From positions 1 through 56,659 of the forward strand of contig NZ_JAFWOM010000074.1 of the NCBI RefSeq assembly GCF_017545445.1: DNA of 56,659 bases, in the 5' to 3' direction. The first letter of the stretch is position 1; each line of letters opens with the position of its first letter. The notes under the pieces were generated by a model. That model worked only from the letters and a program-made list of their open reading frames with translations, searched no databases and was not told the origin of the DNA. Shown one piece after another: positions 16,641 through 23,865 of the stretch. Source of the DNA: Fibrobacter sp. GTDB lineage: Bacteria; Fibrobacterota; Fibrobacteria; Fibrobacterales; Fibrobacteraceae. Made by a program: the position numbers and the translations under genes.

Positions 16641-18059
16641 ATGCATAATCGATTTATCAGAACATTTTTCGTCTTAACGGAGTTTTTCTTCTTCGCCCAA
16701 GCTTCTGCAAGAATGCTTGCCCCCTTTGAAATTCCCGAATTTGACGACCCCGTCCCCACCGAGGTTCGCACCACACGTTCCTCGCCCACCCCCACGAAAT
16801 ACGCCTTAGAAAAGTATCCGTTTTCTAGCGATTACAAAGAAGCTTACCGCTACCGCACAAACGTACCCAACGCGCGAATCGTATCATTCATAAACAACGT
16901 AGAAAACGAAACGCTCCGCATCAACAGCCCTGAAAAATACCTGAAAGCACTATGCCAAATGATAAATTTTTCGACGAAAAACCCGTTTGAAAAAGTCAAA
17001 ATGGTCTATGACGCGACAACACTTTTGCTCGATTACGATACAGAAGCCGTAAAACTCCCGTTCATTCCCGTTCAAACTTGGGAACAAATTCTAGTTTCCC
17101 GAAAAACCGTCTGCGAAGGATATGCCGATTTTTTCAAGAAAATTTGCGACATGCTAAACATCCCCTGCGAAAAAGTTCCCGGTTTTGCGCAAGGCGGATT
17201 GCTCCCTTTAACGCCCAACAAAGACTTAACCGCAAACCACGCTTGGAATATTGTGCAAATTAACAATTTTTGGTATAACATAGACTGCACTTGGGGGTCC
17301 AGTTCAGCCGACGTGCTGACGCAAACACAAAAAAAGAAATACTCTACAGATTGGCTATTCCTCAATGGCGATTACTTTAGATACACGCATTTCCCCTCCG
17401 ATTCCAATTTTCAACTAGCAAGTCCTAAAATCAACGAAGAACAATTCAAGACCTTGCCACGACTGGAACCAAGCTTTTTCGACAAGCTCAAACTTATAAC
17501 GCCATTAAAATCAGTCAACGACATCGAAAGCACGTTTAAAATAAAGTTGCAAAAAAAAGACGATACGAAAATTCAAGTTTTATTCTACGATTACAACAGC
17601 GGATACGCCGTACAAAACAAGACTTTACAGAATCAAAAAGACGATACGCTTTCAGTCACGTTCAACGCACCGCAGGCCGGAACTTATTTAGGCACGGTCA
17701 TGTACAATCTCGAAGGAAACGCCTACAGAGGCTGCGCTTACTTCTTTGTACAAGCTAAAAATTCAAACAATATTCAATATCCCGTTCCGCTGAAATCTTC
17801 AGCAAAAGACGTTGAAATCATTTCGCCGCTCGTCGCATTGCAAGCCGATTCCACATACGATTTCAAAGTCAAGGTTTCGAATAAAAAATACCTCATCCTT
17901 TCTTGCAATGGAAAAATAACGCGAATGAAATCCGAAGGCAACGGAACATTCACGCAACGACTCACAATCCCACGCAATACCCAAAGCGTCACGATAAGTG
18001 CCTCCGATACTGAATACGGGCAGTACGAAGGTCTCGTGAAATACTTTATCGAGAATTAA
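16641..18059 (+). CDS. Secreted KY-type transglutaminase-like protein
   Basis: 472 residues. A signal peptide covers about 1-23 (FFFFAQASA). Residues ~110-215 form a transglutaminase-like (KY) core with the expected catalytic triad in order: Cys in TVCEGYADFF, His in NHAWNIV, Asp in NIDCTWG. The remainder looks like two Ig-like beta domains, as in KY-family proteins. The family contains cysteine-peptidase-like fold enzymes, many of unproven activity. The start has no ribosome binding site, but TATATT lies seven bases upstream. It is transcribed divergently from the PDZ-protein gene. Confidence 0.8.
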   Translation: MHNRFIRTFFVLTEFFFFAQASARMLAPFEIPEFDDPVPTEVRTTRSSPTPTKYALEKYPFSSDYKEAYRYRTNVPNARIVSFINNVENETLRINSPEKYLKALCQMINFSTKNPFEKVKMVYDATTLLLDYDTEAVKLPFIPVQTWEQILVSRKTVCEGYADFFKKICDMLNIPCEKVPGFAQGGLLPLTPNKDLTANHAWNIVQINNFWYNIDCTWGSSSADVLTQTQKKKYSTDWLFLNGDYFRYTHFPSDSNFQLASPKINEEQFKTLPRLEPSFFDKLKLITPLKSVNDIESTFKIKLQKKDDTKIQVLFYDYNSGYAVQNKTLQNQKDDTLSVTFNAPQAGTYLGTVMYNLEGNAYRGCAYFFVQAKNSNNIQYPVPLKSSAKDVEIISPLVALQADSTYDFKVKVSNKKYLILSCNGKITRMKSEGNGTFTQRLTIPRNTQSVTISASDTEYGQYEGLVKYFIEN

Positions 18060-18063
18060 AACG

Positions 18064-18212
18064 CACTGTCATCCCGCACTCCGTTGCGGGATCGGTTGTG
18101 GTTATGAAAAAGCCGACCCCAGCATTCCGCAACTAGTGCGGGACAGGCTCAAACCGGAGTGACAAAGTCATGAGATTCTTCGGCTTCGTTACACTACGCT
18201 CAGAATGACACT
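18064..18212. repeat. Cluster of dispersed palindromic repeats between convergent genes
   Basis: 18068-18093 is a CCCGCA/TGCGGG hairpin in the GTCATCCC...GGGATC pattern; 18111-18162 holds a related degenerate copy; 18171-18212 is an AGATTCTTCG...GCTCAGAATGAC element. The gap lies between convergent genes ending at 18059 and 18239, so the hairpins may serve as bidirectional terminators. Confidence 0.55.
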
Positions 18213-18238
18213 AGCCCTCACGGCTCATAGCCCATTGC

Positions 18239-20434
18239 TCACGGCTCTTTCACGCAGCGGATGGGAGCCAAGTCATCAGCATCTATATTATAAATATAGA
18301 TATAGTCGTAAGACAAGCCAAACACAACAACGTCACCTGTTTTTGAGGAATTATAAGCCCAGTATATAGCATTTCCCGATCCATTTTTAGCATTTGGCTT
18401 TTTGCTCGTTCCCAAAGGCAAGAAAGACGTTCCATACGTATTGCATTCAAAGCCACTGCAAATAGAACCGATTTGCGACACGAACTGTTGGCTAAAGCAG
18501 TTTTGCAAGTACATGGAAAGATGGTCGTATCCTTTTTTCAACGAATTGACAACATTCGAATCAGGCAGAATCCAACCCGCAGGGCAAGCGTTTTTCGCGG
18601 CCTCCTTCGAATAGAAACGGCCCGCAATTTCGCACCCTTCTTGAACAGAAACGCTTTGCGAAGCATTTTCCGTTACATACCTCAAGTTCTCGGCCATCCA
18701 AGTGTAACCATTGACTTCGACCGTCCTATAAGTTGCGCCATCGCGGTCGTCCGTCAACGTACCGTATTGAACGTTCGGATTAAAGTAATACTCCTTCGGA
18801 AAATCGCAACTCCAGTTTCTTGAATAACTCCATTTGCCGTTATAGCAGATGTAATCTTCGTTCAAGCCTTCTTTCCAATCACGGACTCTCTTGTTGTCCG
18901 TATCGCAAGGAGCATCGTAAAAATCCACCCAAGAGTTCTGATAACAGACGTATGACATATTCGTATCAACGACACCTTGAATGGTTTTACCTTCCGCATC
19001 GCAAGATCTATCGCCTATGTCCGCTTCCCTTTGTGTCGCCGTGTCCCAGCCTGTATCGCGGCAGATATAAAAGATTCTCCCCTTATAATCCTTGGTTCCA
19101 CTATCCACAATTTTCCCGACACGGTCGCAAGGAATATTCGTCGTTGAAATTTCCATTTGATCCGCAATTTTCCACTTTGAATTTTTGCACAAGTAATACT
19201 TGGTGGTGTCTGTCGGGCTTTTCACGAGCATGGCCGAATCGCCGCAAGCGAGGTCTTGTACTTCAAAGTCCATTTTCGTAGCGACATTCCAGCCATCGGC
19301 CTTACATATATAGTAACGTTCGTTTACAGACGCACTCTTGATGACCTTCCCGACTTTATCGCAAGGGACATCCTTGGTATCTTGATCAAAACTACTCAAA
19401 AATGTCCAACCGCGAATATCGCAAAAATACAATGTATCGCTGATGATGTTTTTTAGGCCGGCTCGCTGGACAGTACCAAACATTTTATCGTCGCAATAAG
19501 GCAGCCCTATGCATTTTCGATAGAGATTGCTGAATATGTAAGTAGGCGGCACTTCCTCGGAACCAGTCGCGGCACACCCACGTTGGGCGGCATTACTCGC
19601 CCATACACGGGCCCTTATATAAACTAAATCCGTCGTAGCTTCGCCCCAGCCTGGTTTCAAAGAAACATTCCATATGCCACAATATTCAGAAGGGTCTAAC
19701 GTTCCTGTTTCAGAAAACGACTTGATAAAACTGGCGACAAAAACAGTGTCACGAGAGAAGAAATAGTTCAAAGCGTATTCTACATTAGACCTCGTAAATC
19801 TGGCATAGCCGTTTTGCAGCGGACTTTCGTGAAACAACGTGTCCAGCCCCAAAGCCGCAACAAATTCTTCCTTTGCCTTTTTTTCGGCATCAGCCGCTGC
19901 GACTCCGTTTGAAACAAGCTTTGCGGTTCGTGCTTTGATAATCTGCGTATAAGGGAAAATCGCAAGAGAGGATGAATCTACTGTGAAGCCGCCCTCCATG
20001 CCAGAGGTTCCCCACGCCCCCGCACCCCCAGCAGCCCCAGCGGCACCTCCGGCAAAACCACCACCTCCGCCACATCCAAAGCTATAGGACATATCCTCAT
20101 CTAAAAAGTCGAGGTAATTCGAATTGGAAGGGACTTGTTTGTCGTTGCCGCTAGAAGGAGTCGCTCCAGAAGAACTGGACAATACCTTTCCATCACTTGA
20201 GCCAGGCTTTCCAGATGAACTGGACAAGGATGATTTTTCAGTCGCAGACGAAAGCTTGGACGCACCGGAAGATAGCTTCTTTTCGCCGGGCTTTTCAACA
20301 GAAGACGACTGCACTTCAACGCTCGACGAACTTTCATCCTCCGCAAGAAAGCCGTCATCGACCTCGGCTATGTTTTCGGACTCCGAGCATGCGATTAACG
20401 CCGCAACGGACAACAAATATGCAATTTTTTTCAT
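18239..20434 (-). CDS. FISUMP lipoprotein with Gly-rich segment and Cys/Trp repeat modules
   Basis: 731 residues from the ATG at 20434, which has GGAGG four bases upstream; a start seven codons earlier does not. The lipobox LIAC puts the lipidated Cys at 16. A Ser-rich linker (~30-105) is followed by a Gly-rich patch (CGGGGGFAGGAAGAAGGAGA), a domain of unknown type (~150-300), then about six Cys modules of roughly 45 residues (pattern ICxxxGWxxAT...C) and a C-terminal FISUMP domain (YGTLTDDRDGATYRTV, WMAENLRYV, CPAGWILPD, IRCVKEP). Probably a surface-anchored adhesion or binding protein; function not established. Confidence 0.85.
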   Translation of the reverse strand: MKKIAYLLSVAALIACSESENIAEVDDGFLAEDESSSSVEVQSSSVEKPGEKKLSSGASKLSSATEKSSLSSSSGKPGSSDGKVLSSSSGATPSSGNDKQVPSNSNYLDFLDEDMSYSFGCGGGGGFAGGAAGAAGGAGAWGTSGMEGGFTVDSSSLAIFPYTQIIKARTAKLVSNGVAAADAEKKAKEEFVAALGLDTLFHESPLQNGYARFTRSNVEYALNYFFSRDTVFVASFIKSFSETGTLDPSEYCGIWNVSLKPGWGEATTDLVYIRARVWASNAAQRGCAATGSEEVPPTYIFSNLYRKCIGLPYCDDKMFGTVQRAGLKNIISDTLYFCDIRGWTFLSSFDQDTKDVPCDKVGKVIKSASVNERYYICKADGWNVATKMDFEVQDLACGDSAMLVKSPTDTTKYYLCKNSKWKIADQMEISTTNIPCDRVGKIVDSGTKDYKGRIFYICRDTGWDTATQREADIGDRSCDAEGKTIQGVVDTNMSYVCYQNSWVDFYDAPCDTDNKRVRDWKEGLNEDYICYNGKWSYSRNWSCDFPKEYYFNPNVQYGTLTDDRDGATYRTVEVNGYTWMAENLRYVTENASQSVSVQEGCEIAGRFYSKEAAKNACPAGWILPDSNVVNSLKKGYDHLSMYLQNCFSQQFVSQIGSICSGFECNTYGTSFLPLGTSKKPNAKNGSGNAIYWAYNSSKTGDVVVFGLSYDYIYIYNIDADDLAPIRCVKEP

Positions 20435-20575
20435 ATTTCCTCCCCCAAAAAGCACACCACAACTGACACATAATTAAAATACATTTAAATAATTTACCGT
20501 ATTGTAAAAAGAAATCAACTTTCAGAATAAACGTTGAGATGCACTCATTAATGGGAAAAAAATTGATAAGATTTT

Positions 20576-20612
20576 CAAAAAAAAAATCCCCGAAATCATC
20601 AAGATTTCAGGG
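20576..20612 (-). terminator. Terminator of the radical SAM gene
   Basis: Arms CCCCGAAATC (20588-20597) and GATTTCAGGG (20603-20612) pair with one mismatch; the minus strand then runs ATTTTTTTTTT (20576-20587). It lies 50 bases after the maturase stop and closes the precursor/maturase unit. Confidence 0.75.
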
Positions 20613-20661
20613 AAAATGTCATTATTTTATAATGCGAAACAACGTTCTAAACGACCATTAC

Positions 20662-22119
20662 TTATTTTACGAATGCCGCATTTTTTGCCATGTCGCATTT
20701 CATATATCTAAGGTCCTGCAACAGATTCGGGTCTAGACCTCCTGAAAGCGCAACCGCTTCCTGCATGATCTGCAAGCCCTCATTCTTCTGTCCGAGACGG
20801 TAAACAGCCAAGGCCCGGCCACCCATCGCATAAGCATCCGCGCCATTGATTTCCAGAGCCTTCTCGTTTGCTTCAAGGCAAGATTCATAATTGCCACACA
20901 TGAATTCGCTATACCCCAAAGCCCTGTAAACCGCCGCATTATGGGGTTCCAGTTCCTGGGCCCGTTTCAAAGCAAAAGAAGCCTCTTGATGGTCACCCTG
21001 CGCAATCAGCGATTCAGCCAAATTCAGCAAGGAAGAAGCATTATCGCACTTGGAATATTTCGCCTGCTTTTCTTTAAGCGTGAGATTGTAGGCACAATAT
21101 TCATTTTCCTCATAAATGCTCCCCTTCATCGTAAGACGAGTGTTCGGGCAGCCTCCGAGGCACTTGGATCCGTAAACACAGTTTTTGCATGAACCAGAAA
21201 GCTGTTCCTTTTTCATTTGGCGTCTCCACGCAAAGGCGTTTTCATCTTCCCAAATGTCGCGCAACTTTCTTTCGCGGATATTTCCTTCAATGAACTCCTT
21301 TGAGCGGATTGAAGTACAGCCTAGAATGTGACCGTCATGCAAGATACCGAAGCTACGAACGCCCGCATTGCAGCCATCCCACAACGAATAGCTACTAGAT
21401 TTATAAGAGATACGTCTTGCTTCTAGATCTTTTTTAGAGTAGTATCCGATACAGTCCGCAGGATAAATACGTATTCTCCCCTCTTTTGCTGTATTGTAGC
21501 AAAAATCAATAATATCTCTGATTTGCTTCGGCTCTAGTAGCCAGTCCGGGCGCTCCTTCAAATTACCCATAGGCAGACCGATCTGAACCTGCCATGTTTT
21601 AACACCCATGCCAATAAGTTCTTCCTTCAAAGCAGGGAGAATATCTATGTTCTGCTTTGTGATCGTTGTAATCGCGCCAGTTTCAATTCCTAGATCCGTC
21701 ATGGCGTGGAAAGCACGCTTTGCATGTTCAAAAGCGCCTTTTTTCCTGATTTTATCATGAATTTCCGGTGTCCCGTCTATGCTGATCGCGACCGTCGATA
21801 TCCCGTTTTCTTTTAATCTTCGGGCCATTTTTTCATCAAGAAGCCAACCGTTCGTGATGACGTTCACCTTAACGCCATTCCCGGACAGCCGCTTCACCAA
21901 TTCTGGAGTATCCGATCTCGTAAGGGGTTCGCCACCAGACAAGGTTATCCATTTCAGTCCAAGATCCGCAACCTGATCGCACAAATCAAGAGCTTCTTCA
22001 GTACTCAACTGTCCCGGGAGAGCACCCTCACAAGACGAACCACAATGCCCACAACGAAAGTTGCAGCCCATTGTAACTTCCCAAACAGCGGTAACTGGTT
22101 TATAATCAATATTTGCCAT
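20662..22119 (-). CDS. Radical SAM/SPASM peptide-maturase-like enzyme with C-terminal TPR domain
   Basis: 485 residues from the ATG at 22119, chosen because GGAGG lies six bases upstream; a start eight codons earlier lacks one. The radical SAM cluster motif is C19-x3-C23-x2-C26, with GGEP at 62-65. A complete seven-Cys SPASM domain follows: C250, C268, C311, C314, C320, C324, C342, expected to hold two auxiliary 4Fe-4S clusters. Residues ~360-460 form about three TPR helical repeats (ALKRAQELEPHNAAVYRALG), an unusual tail that could bind the substrate. SPASM enzymes next to repetitive Cys-bearing proteins typically install carbon-centred crosslinks in RiPPs. It follows the KYGYPC-repeat gene by 136 bases. 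It may belong to the TIGRFAM group named FibroRumin-system maturases, from memory and unchecked. Confidence 0.88.
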   Translation of the reverse strand: MANIDYKPVTAVWEVTMGCNFRCGHCGSSCEGALPGQLSTEEALDLCDQVADLGLKWITLSGGEPLTRSDTPELVKRLSGNGVKVNVITNGWLLDEKMARRLKENGISTVAISIDGTPEIHDKIRKKGAFEHAKRAFHAMTDLGIETGAITTITKQNIDILPALKEELIGMGVKTWQVQIGLPMGNLKERPDWLLEPKQIRDIIDFCYNTAKEGRIRIYPADCIGYYSKKDLEARRISYKSSSYSLWDGCNAGVRSFGILHDGHILGCTSIRSKEFIEGNIRERKLRDIWEDENAFAWRRQMKKEQLSGSCKNCVYGSKCLGGCPNTRLTMKGSIYEENEYCAYNLTLKEKQAKYSKCDNASSLLNLAESLIAQGDHQEASFALKRAQELEPHNAAVYRALGYSEFMCGNYESCLEANEKALEINGADAYAMGGRALAVYRLGQKNEGLQIMQEAVALSGGLDPNLLQDLRYMKCDMAKNAAFVK

Positions 22120-22134
22120 AAAAAACCTCCAAAC

Positions 22135-22231
22135 TACCGGCAAAAATGTTTACCGGCAGATATTTTAGTCCTATATTCACAGATTTTTATTAAAGAAATA
22201 ATGAGCATACGCCTAAATGGATGGCGTACGC
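22135..22231 (-). promoter_or_regulatory. Inter-cistronic hairpin and TGCCGGTA direct repeat between precursor and maturase
   Basis: A hairpin with arms GCATACGCC (22205-22213) and GGCGTACGC (22223-22231), eight of nine pairs, lies 25 bases after the precursor stop. It lacks a strong T-run, so it is more likely an mRNA stabiliser or leaky attenuator than a full terminator. Two direct copies of TGCCGGTA (minus strand; 22135-22142 and 22151-22158) sit just before the maturase ribosome binding site. Confidence 0.4.
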
Positions 22232-22255
22232 CCACCGCAATAATCGTATTAAATC

Positions 22256-23251
22256 TTAAGATTTCTGATTATCGCACTTGAATCCGTACATAACCGCAGC
22301 GTCCTGTGCTCCGCAAGGATAACCGTACTTCAGAGTTAAATTGCGATCAACGCAAGGATAACCATACTTCACATTCACTGCATCCTGAGCGCCACACGGA
22401 TAGCCGTACTTCAGAAGCACATCCTGATCGCCACAGGGGTAACCATACTTCACGTTCACAGCATCCTGAACGCCACAGGGATAACCGTATTTCACGACCG
22501 GATCCTGCTGATTATTTGCGCACGGATAGCCATACTTCACGTTCACGGCATCCTGAACGCCGCAAGGATAACCGTATTTCACGACCGGGTCCTGCTGATT
22601 ATTTGCGCACGGATAGCCATACTTCACATTCACGGCATCCTGAACGCCGCAGGGATAACCGTATTTCACGACTGGGTCCTGCTGATTATTTGCGCACGGA
22701 TAGCCATACTTCACGTTCACGGCATCCTGCACACCGCAAGGATAACCGTATTTCAGGGTCACATCCTGATTTGCGGGGAAACCATACAACACGAGCGGAT
22801 TAAACGTTCCACAGTTATAGCCATACATCGCATTCACAACAGAGTCTTGCACTTCTTTGGGCGAAGGAAAGCCATAAGGCGGCATCGAGTTGCAGACATC
22901 CCTGAACATCGGTTCACAGTTTTCGCTGAGCTTTACAAATTCTTCAGAATCACTCGGAATAACTTTCACCATCACGGTATGTTTCTGTTTCGAAACTTCC
23001 ATGGTTGCAAAACTAATCATCGTGAATTCGATTTCCGCCTTATCCTCTGGTGCTGCAATTGCAACAAATTCAAATTTCTGGATAACAGGCGCAACCATTC
23101 GAGCATACGTCGAAGGCGACATTGTCGTATCTAACAGAGCTATACCTTTCGATAGCCCAGTCAAGCTCCACCCAAAGCCAGAAGAACCAAGCATCGACTG
23201 CAGTTCAACAGTGAACTTTTTCCCCTGTAATACAACCATTTCATTTGCCAT
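22256..23251 (-). CDS. Candidate multi-core RiPP precursor: chagasin-like leader domain plus KYGYPC repeats
   Basis: 331 residues, no signal peptide or membrane segment. Residues ~6-99 resemble the chagasin/I42 inhibitor fold: a GKKFTVEL strand, a loop GSSGFGWSL where chagasins have NPTTGxxW, then KFEFVAI, AEIEFTMISF and a final HTVMVKV strand; the conserved RPW loop is not seen. Residues ~100-124 are a linker with C112 and C120. Residues 125-326 hold 15 YG(Y/F) motifs; eleven are exactly KYGYPC (starting at 167, 181, 196, 210, 225, 239, 254, 268, 281, 295, 308), and two variants also carry Cys (YGYNC 143, YGFKC 322). GGAGG precedes the ATG by six bases. Likely substrate of the downstream radical SAM enzyme; this is inference from context. 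Confidence 0.8.
   Translation of the reverse strand: MANEMVVLQGKKFTVELQSMLGSSGFGWSLTGLSKGIALLDTTMSPSTYARMVAPVIQKFEFVAIAAPEDKAEIEFTMISFATMEVSKQKHTVMVKVIPSDSEEFVKLSENCEPMFRDVCNSMPPYGFPSPKEVQDSVVNAMYGYNCGTFNPLVLYGFPANQDVTLKYGYPCGVQDAVNVKYGYPCANNQQDPVVKYGYPCGVQDAVNVKYGYPCANNQQDPVVKYGYPCGVQDAVNVKYGYPCANNQQDPVVKYGYPCGVQDAVNVKYGYPCGDQDVLLKYGYPCGAQDAVNVKYGYPCVDRNLTLKYGYPCGAQDAAVMYGFKCDNQKS
22493..22753 (-). repeat. Three tandem near-identical 87-bp units in the precursor gene
   Basis: Each unit encodes 29 residues containing two KYGYPC motifs, separated by GVQDAVNV and ANNQQDPVV. The copies (residues 167-195, 196-224, 225-253) are identical in protein and differ at few bases, and a partial fourth follows. 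Such homogeneity points to recent duplication or gene conversion. Confidence 0.9.
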
Positions 23252-23325
23252 AAAGGACCTCCATTTTATTGTGAAAACGGTTTTTCTCCCACCCCGATCA
23301 ACTTATTTTTTTAGGATTTCAACAC

Positions 23326-23361
23326 AAAAAAAGTGCATCAAAGCAAAAGCCACAGATGCAC
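23326..23361 (-). terminator. Terminator between the small membrane protein and the precursor gene
   Basis: GTGCATC (23333-23339) and GATGCAC (23355-23361) form a perfect 7-bp stem; the minus strand then has seven T (23326-23332). It ends the upstream gene, so the precursor probably has its own promoter within 23252-23325, where I see no convincing -35/-10 pair. Confidence 0.75.
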
Positions 23362-23368
23362 AAAAATC

Positions 23369-23674
23369 TTAAAATCTGTATTTTTTACGCTTGTAAAGCT
23401 GAAGCAAAAGCGTTGTACAAACGCCCAATACAAAACCAAGAATGGCTATTACCATATACAAGCCATTTCCTGCGGGCAGAATAAACGCCCCATACTCGAT
23501 TTGGTTCACAGGCACTTCTGAACCTGAAAAAACTCCAATTACGCAAAAAAGAGCAATTAGACAAAAACTCGCTGAGGCAGCCAAGAGATTTGTAACCACT
23601 CTTTGATGCCTACGTCTAATCGTTTTGGCGCGTCGATTTATTTCTTTTAACGCATCTTCAGTTGTATATTTCAC
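23369..23674 (-). CDS. Small two-helix membrane protein
   Basis: 101 residues. A basic N-terminal cytoplasmic segment (EINRRAKTIRRRHQRV) precedes hydrophobic helices near 27-48 and 69-92, with a basic tail (YKRKKYRF). The start is GTG with AAGGA seven bases upstream. The layout is like small membrane proteins common in rumen Firmicutes, sometimes next to sigma-factor genes (recollection, unchecked), which would fit lateral transfer. It lies 118 bases before the KYGYPC gene but a terminator separates them, so a functional link is only possible. Confidence 0.7.
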   Translation of the reverse strand: MKYTTEDALKEINRRAKTIRRRHQRVVTNLLAASASFCLIALFCVIGVFSGSEVPVNQIEYGAFILPAGNGLYMVIAILGFVLGVCTTLLLQLYKRKKYRF

Positions 23675-23759
23675 TTTTTGTTCCTTAGCCCCAATAATCT
23701 TTCATTTTATTAATTACAAAATCCGTGTATTTTACTCTTTGTTTTTTGTAAAAAAAATT

Positions 23760-23830
23760 TTCAGCAGACTAGTCCCTCGGCTCGGTGGTTCGACAAAAGG
23801 TCACTGAGCCTGCCGAAGTGCACCAACCTT
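23760..23830. repeat. Dispersed repeat with GGTCACTGAGCCTGCCGAAGTG core
   Basis: In the gap 23675-23865 a palindrome-like element has arms TTCGACAAAAGGTCACTGAG and CCTGCCGAAGTG. It resembles the class of dispersed intergenic elements described for 18.1 and 49.8 kb. No gene is seen in the gap. Confidence 0.35.
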
Positions 23831-23865
23831 AATTCGGGCTAAAGGCAAGAATGACTAAGGGATAC

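Noticed and set aside
22306..22803. Plus-strand repetitive frame (RHPERRKDNRIS units) opposite the KYGYPC gene
   Set aside because: Its periodicity is the mirror of the 87-bp repeats; the minus-strand frame has the ribosome binding site, a folded N-terminal domain and the maturase neighbour.
22274..22879. Tandem repeats considered as a CRISPR array
   Set aside because: Units are contiguous, multiples of three, coding, and have no unique spacers; no cas genes are present.
22256..23251. KYGYPC protein considered as a surface adhesin or silk-like structural protein
   Set aside because: It has no signal peptide, lipobox or membrane segment, and it is followed directly by a radical SAM/SPASM gene, which favours a modified-peptide role; not fully excluded.
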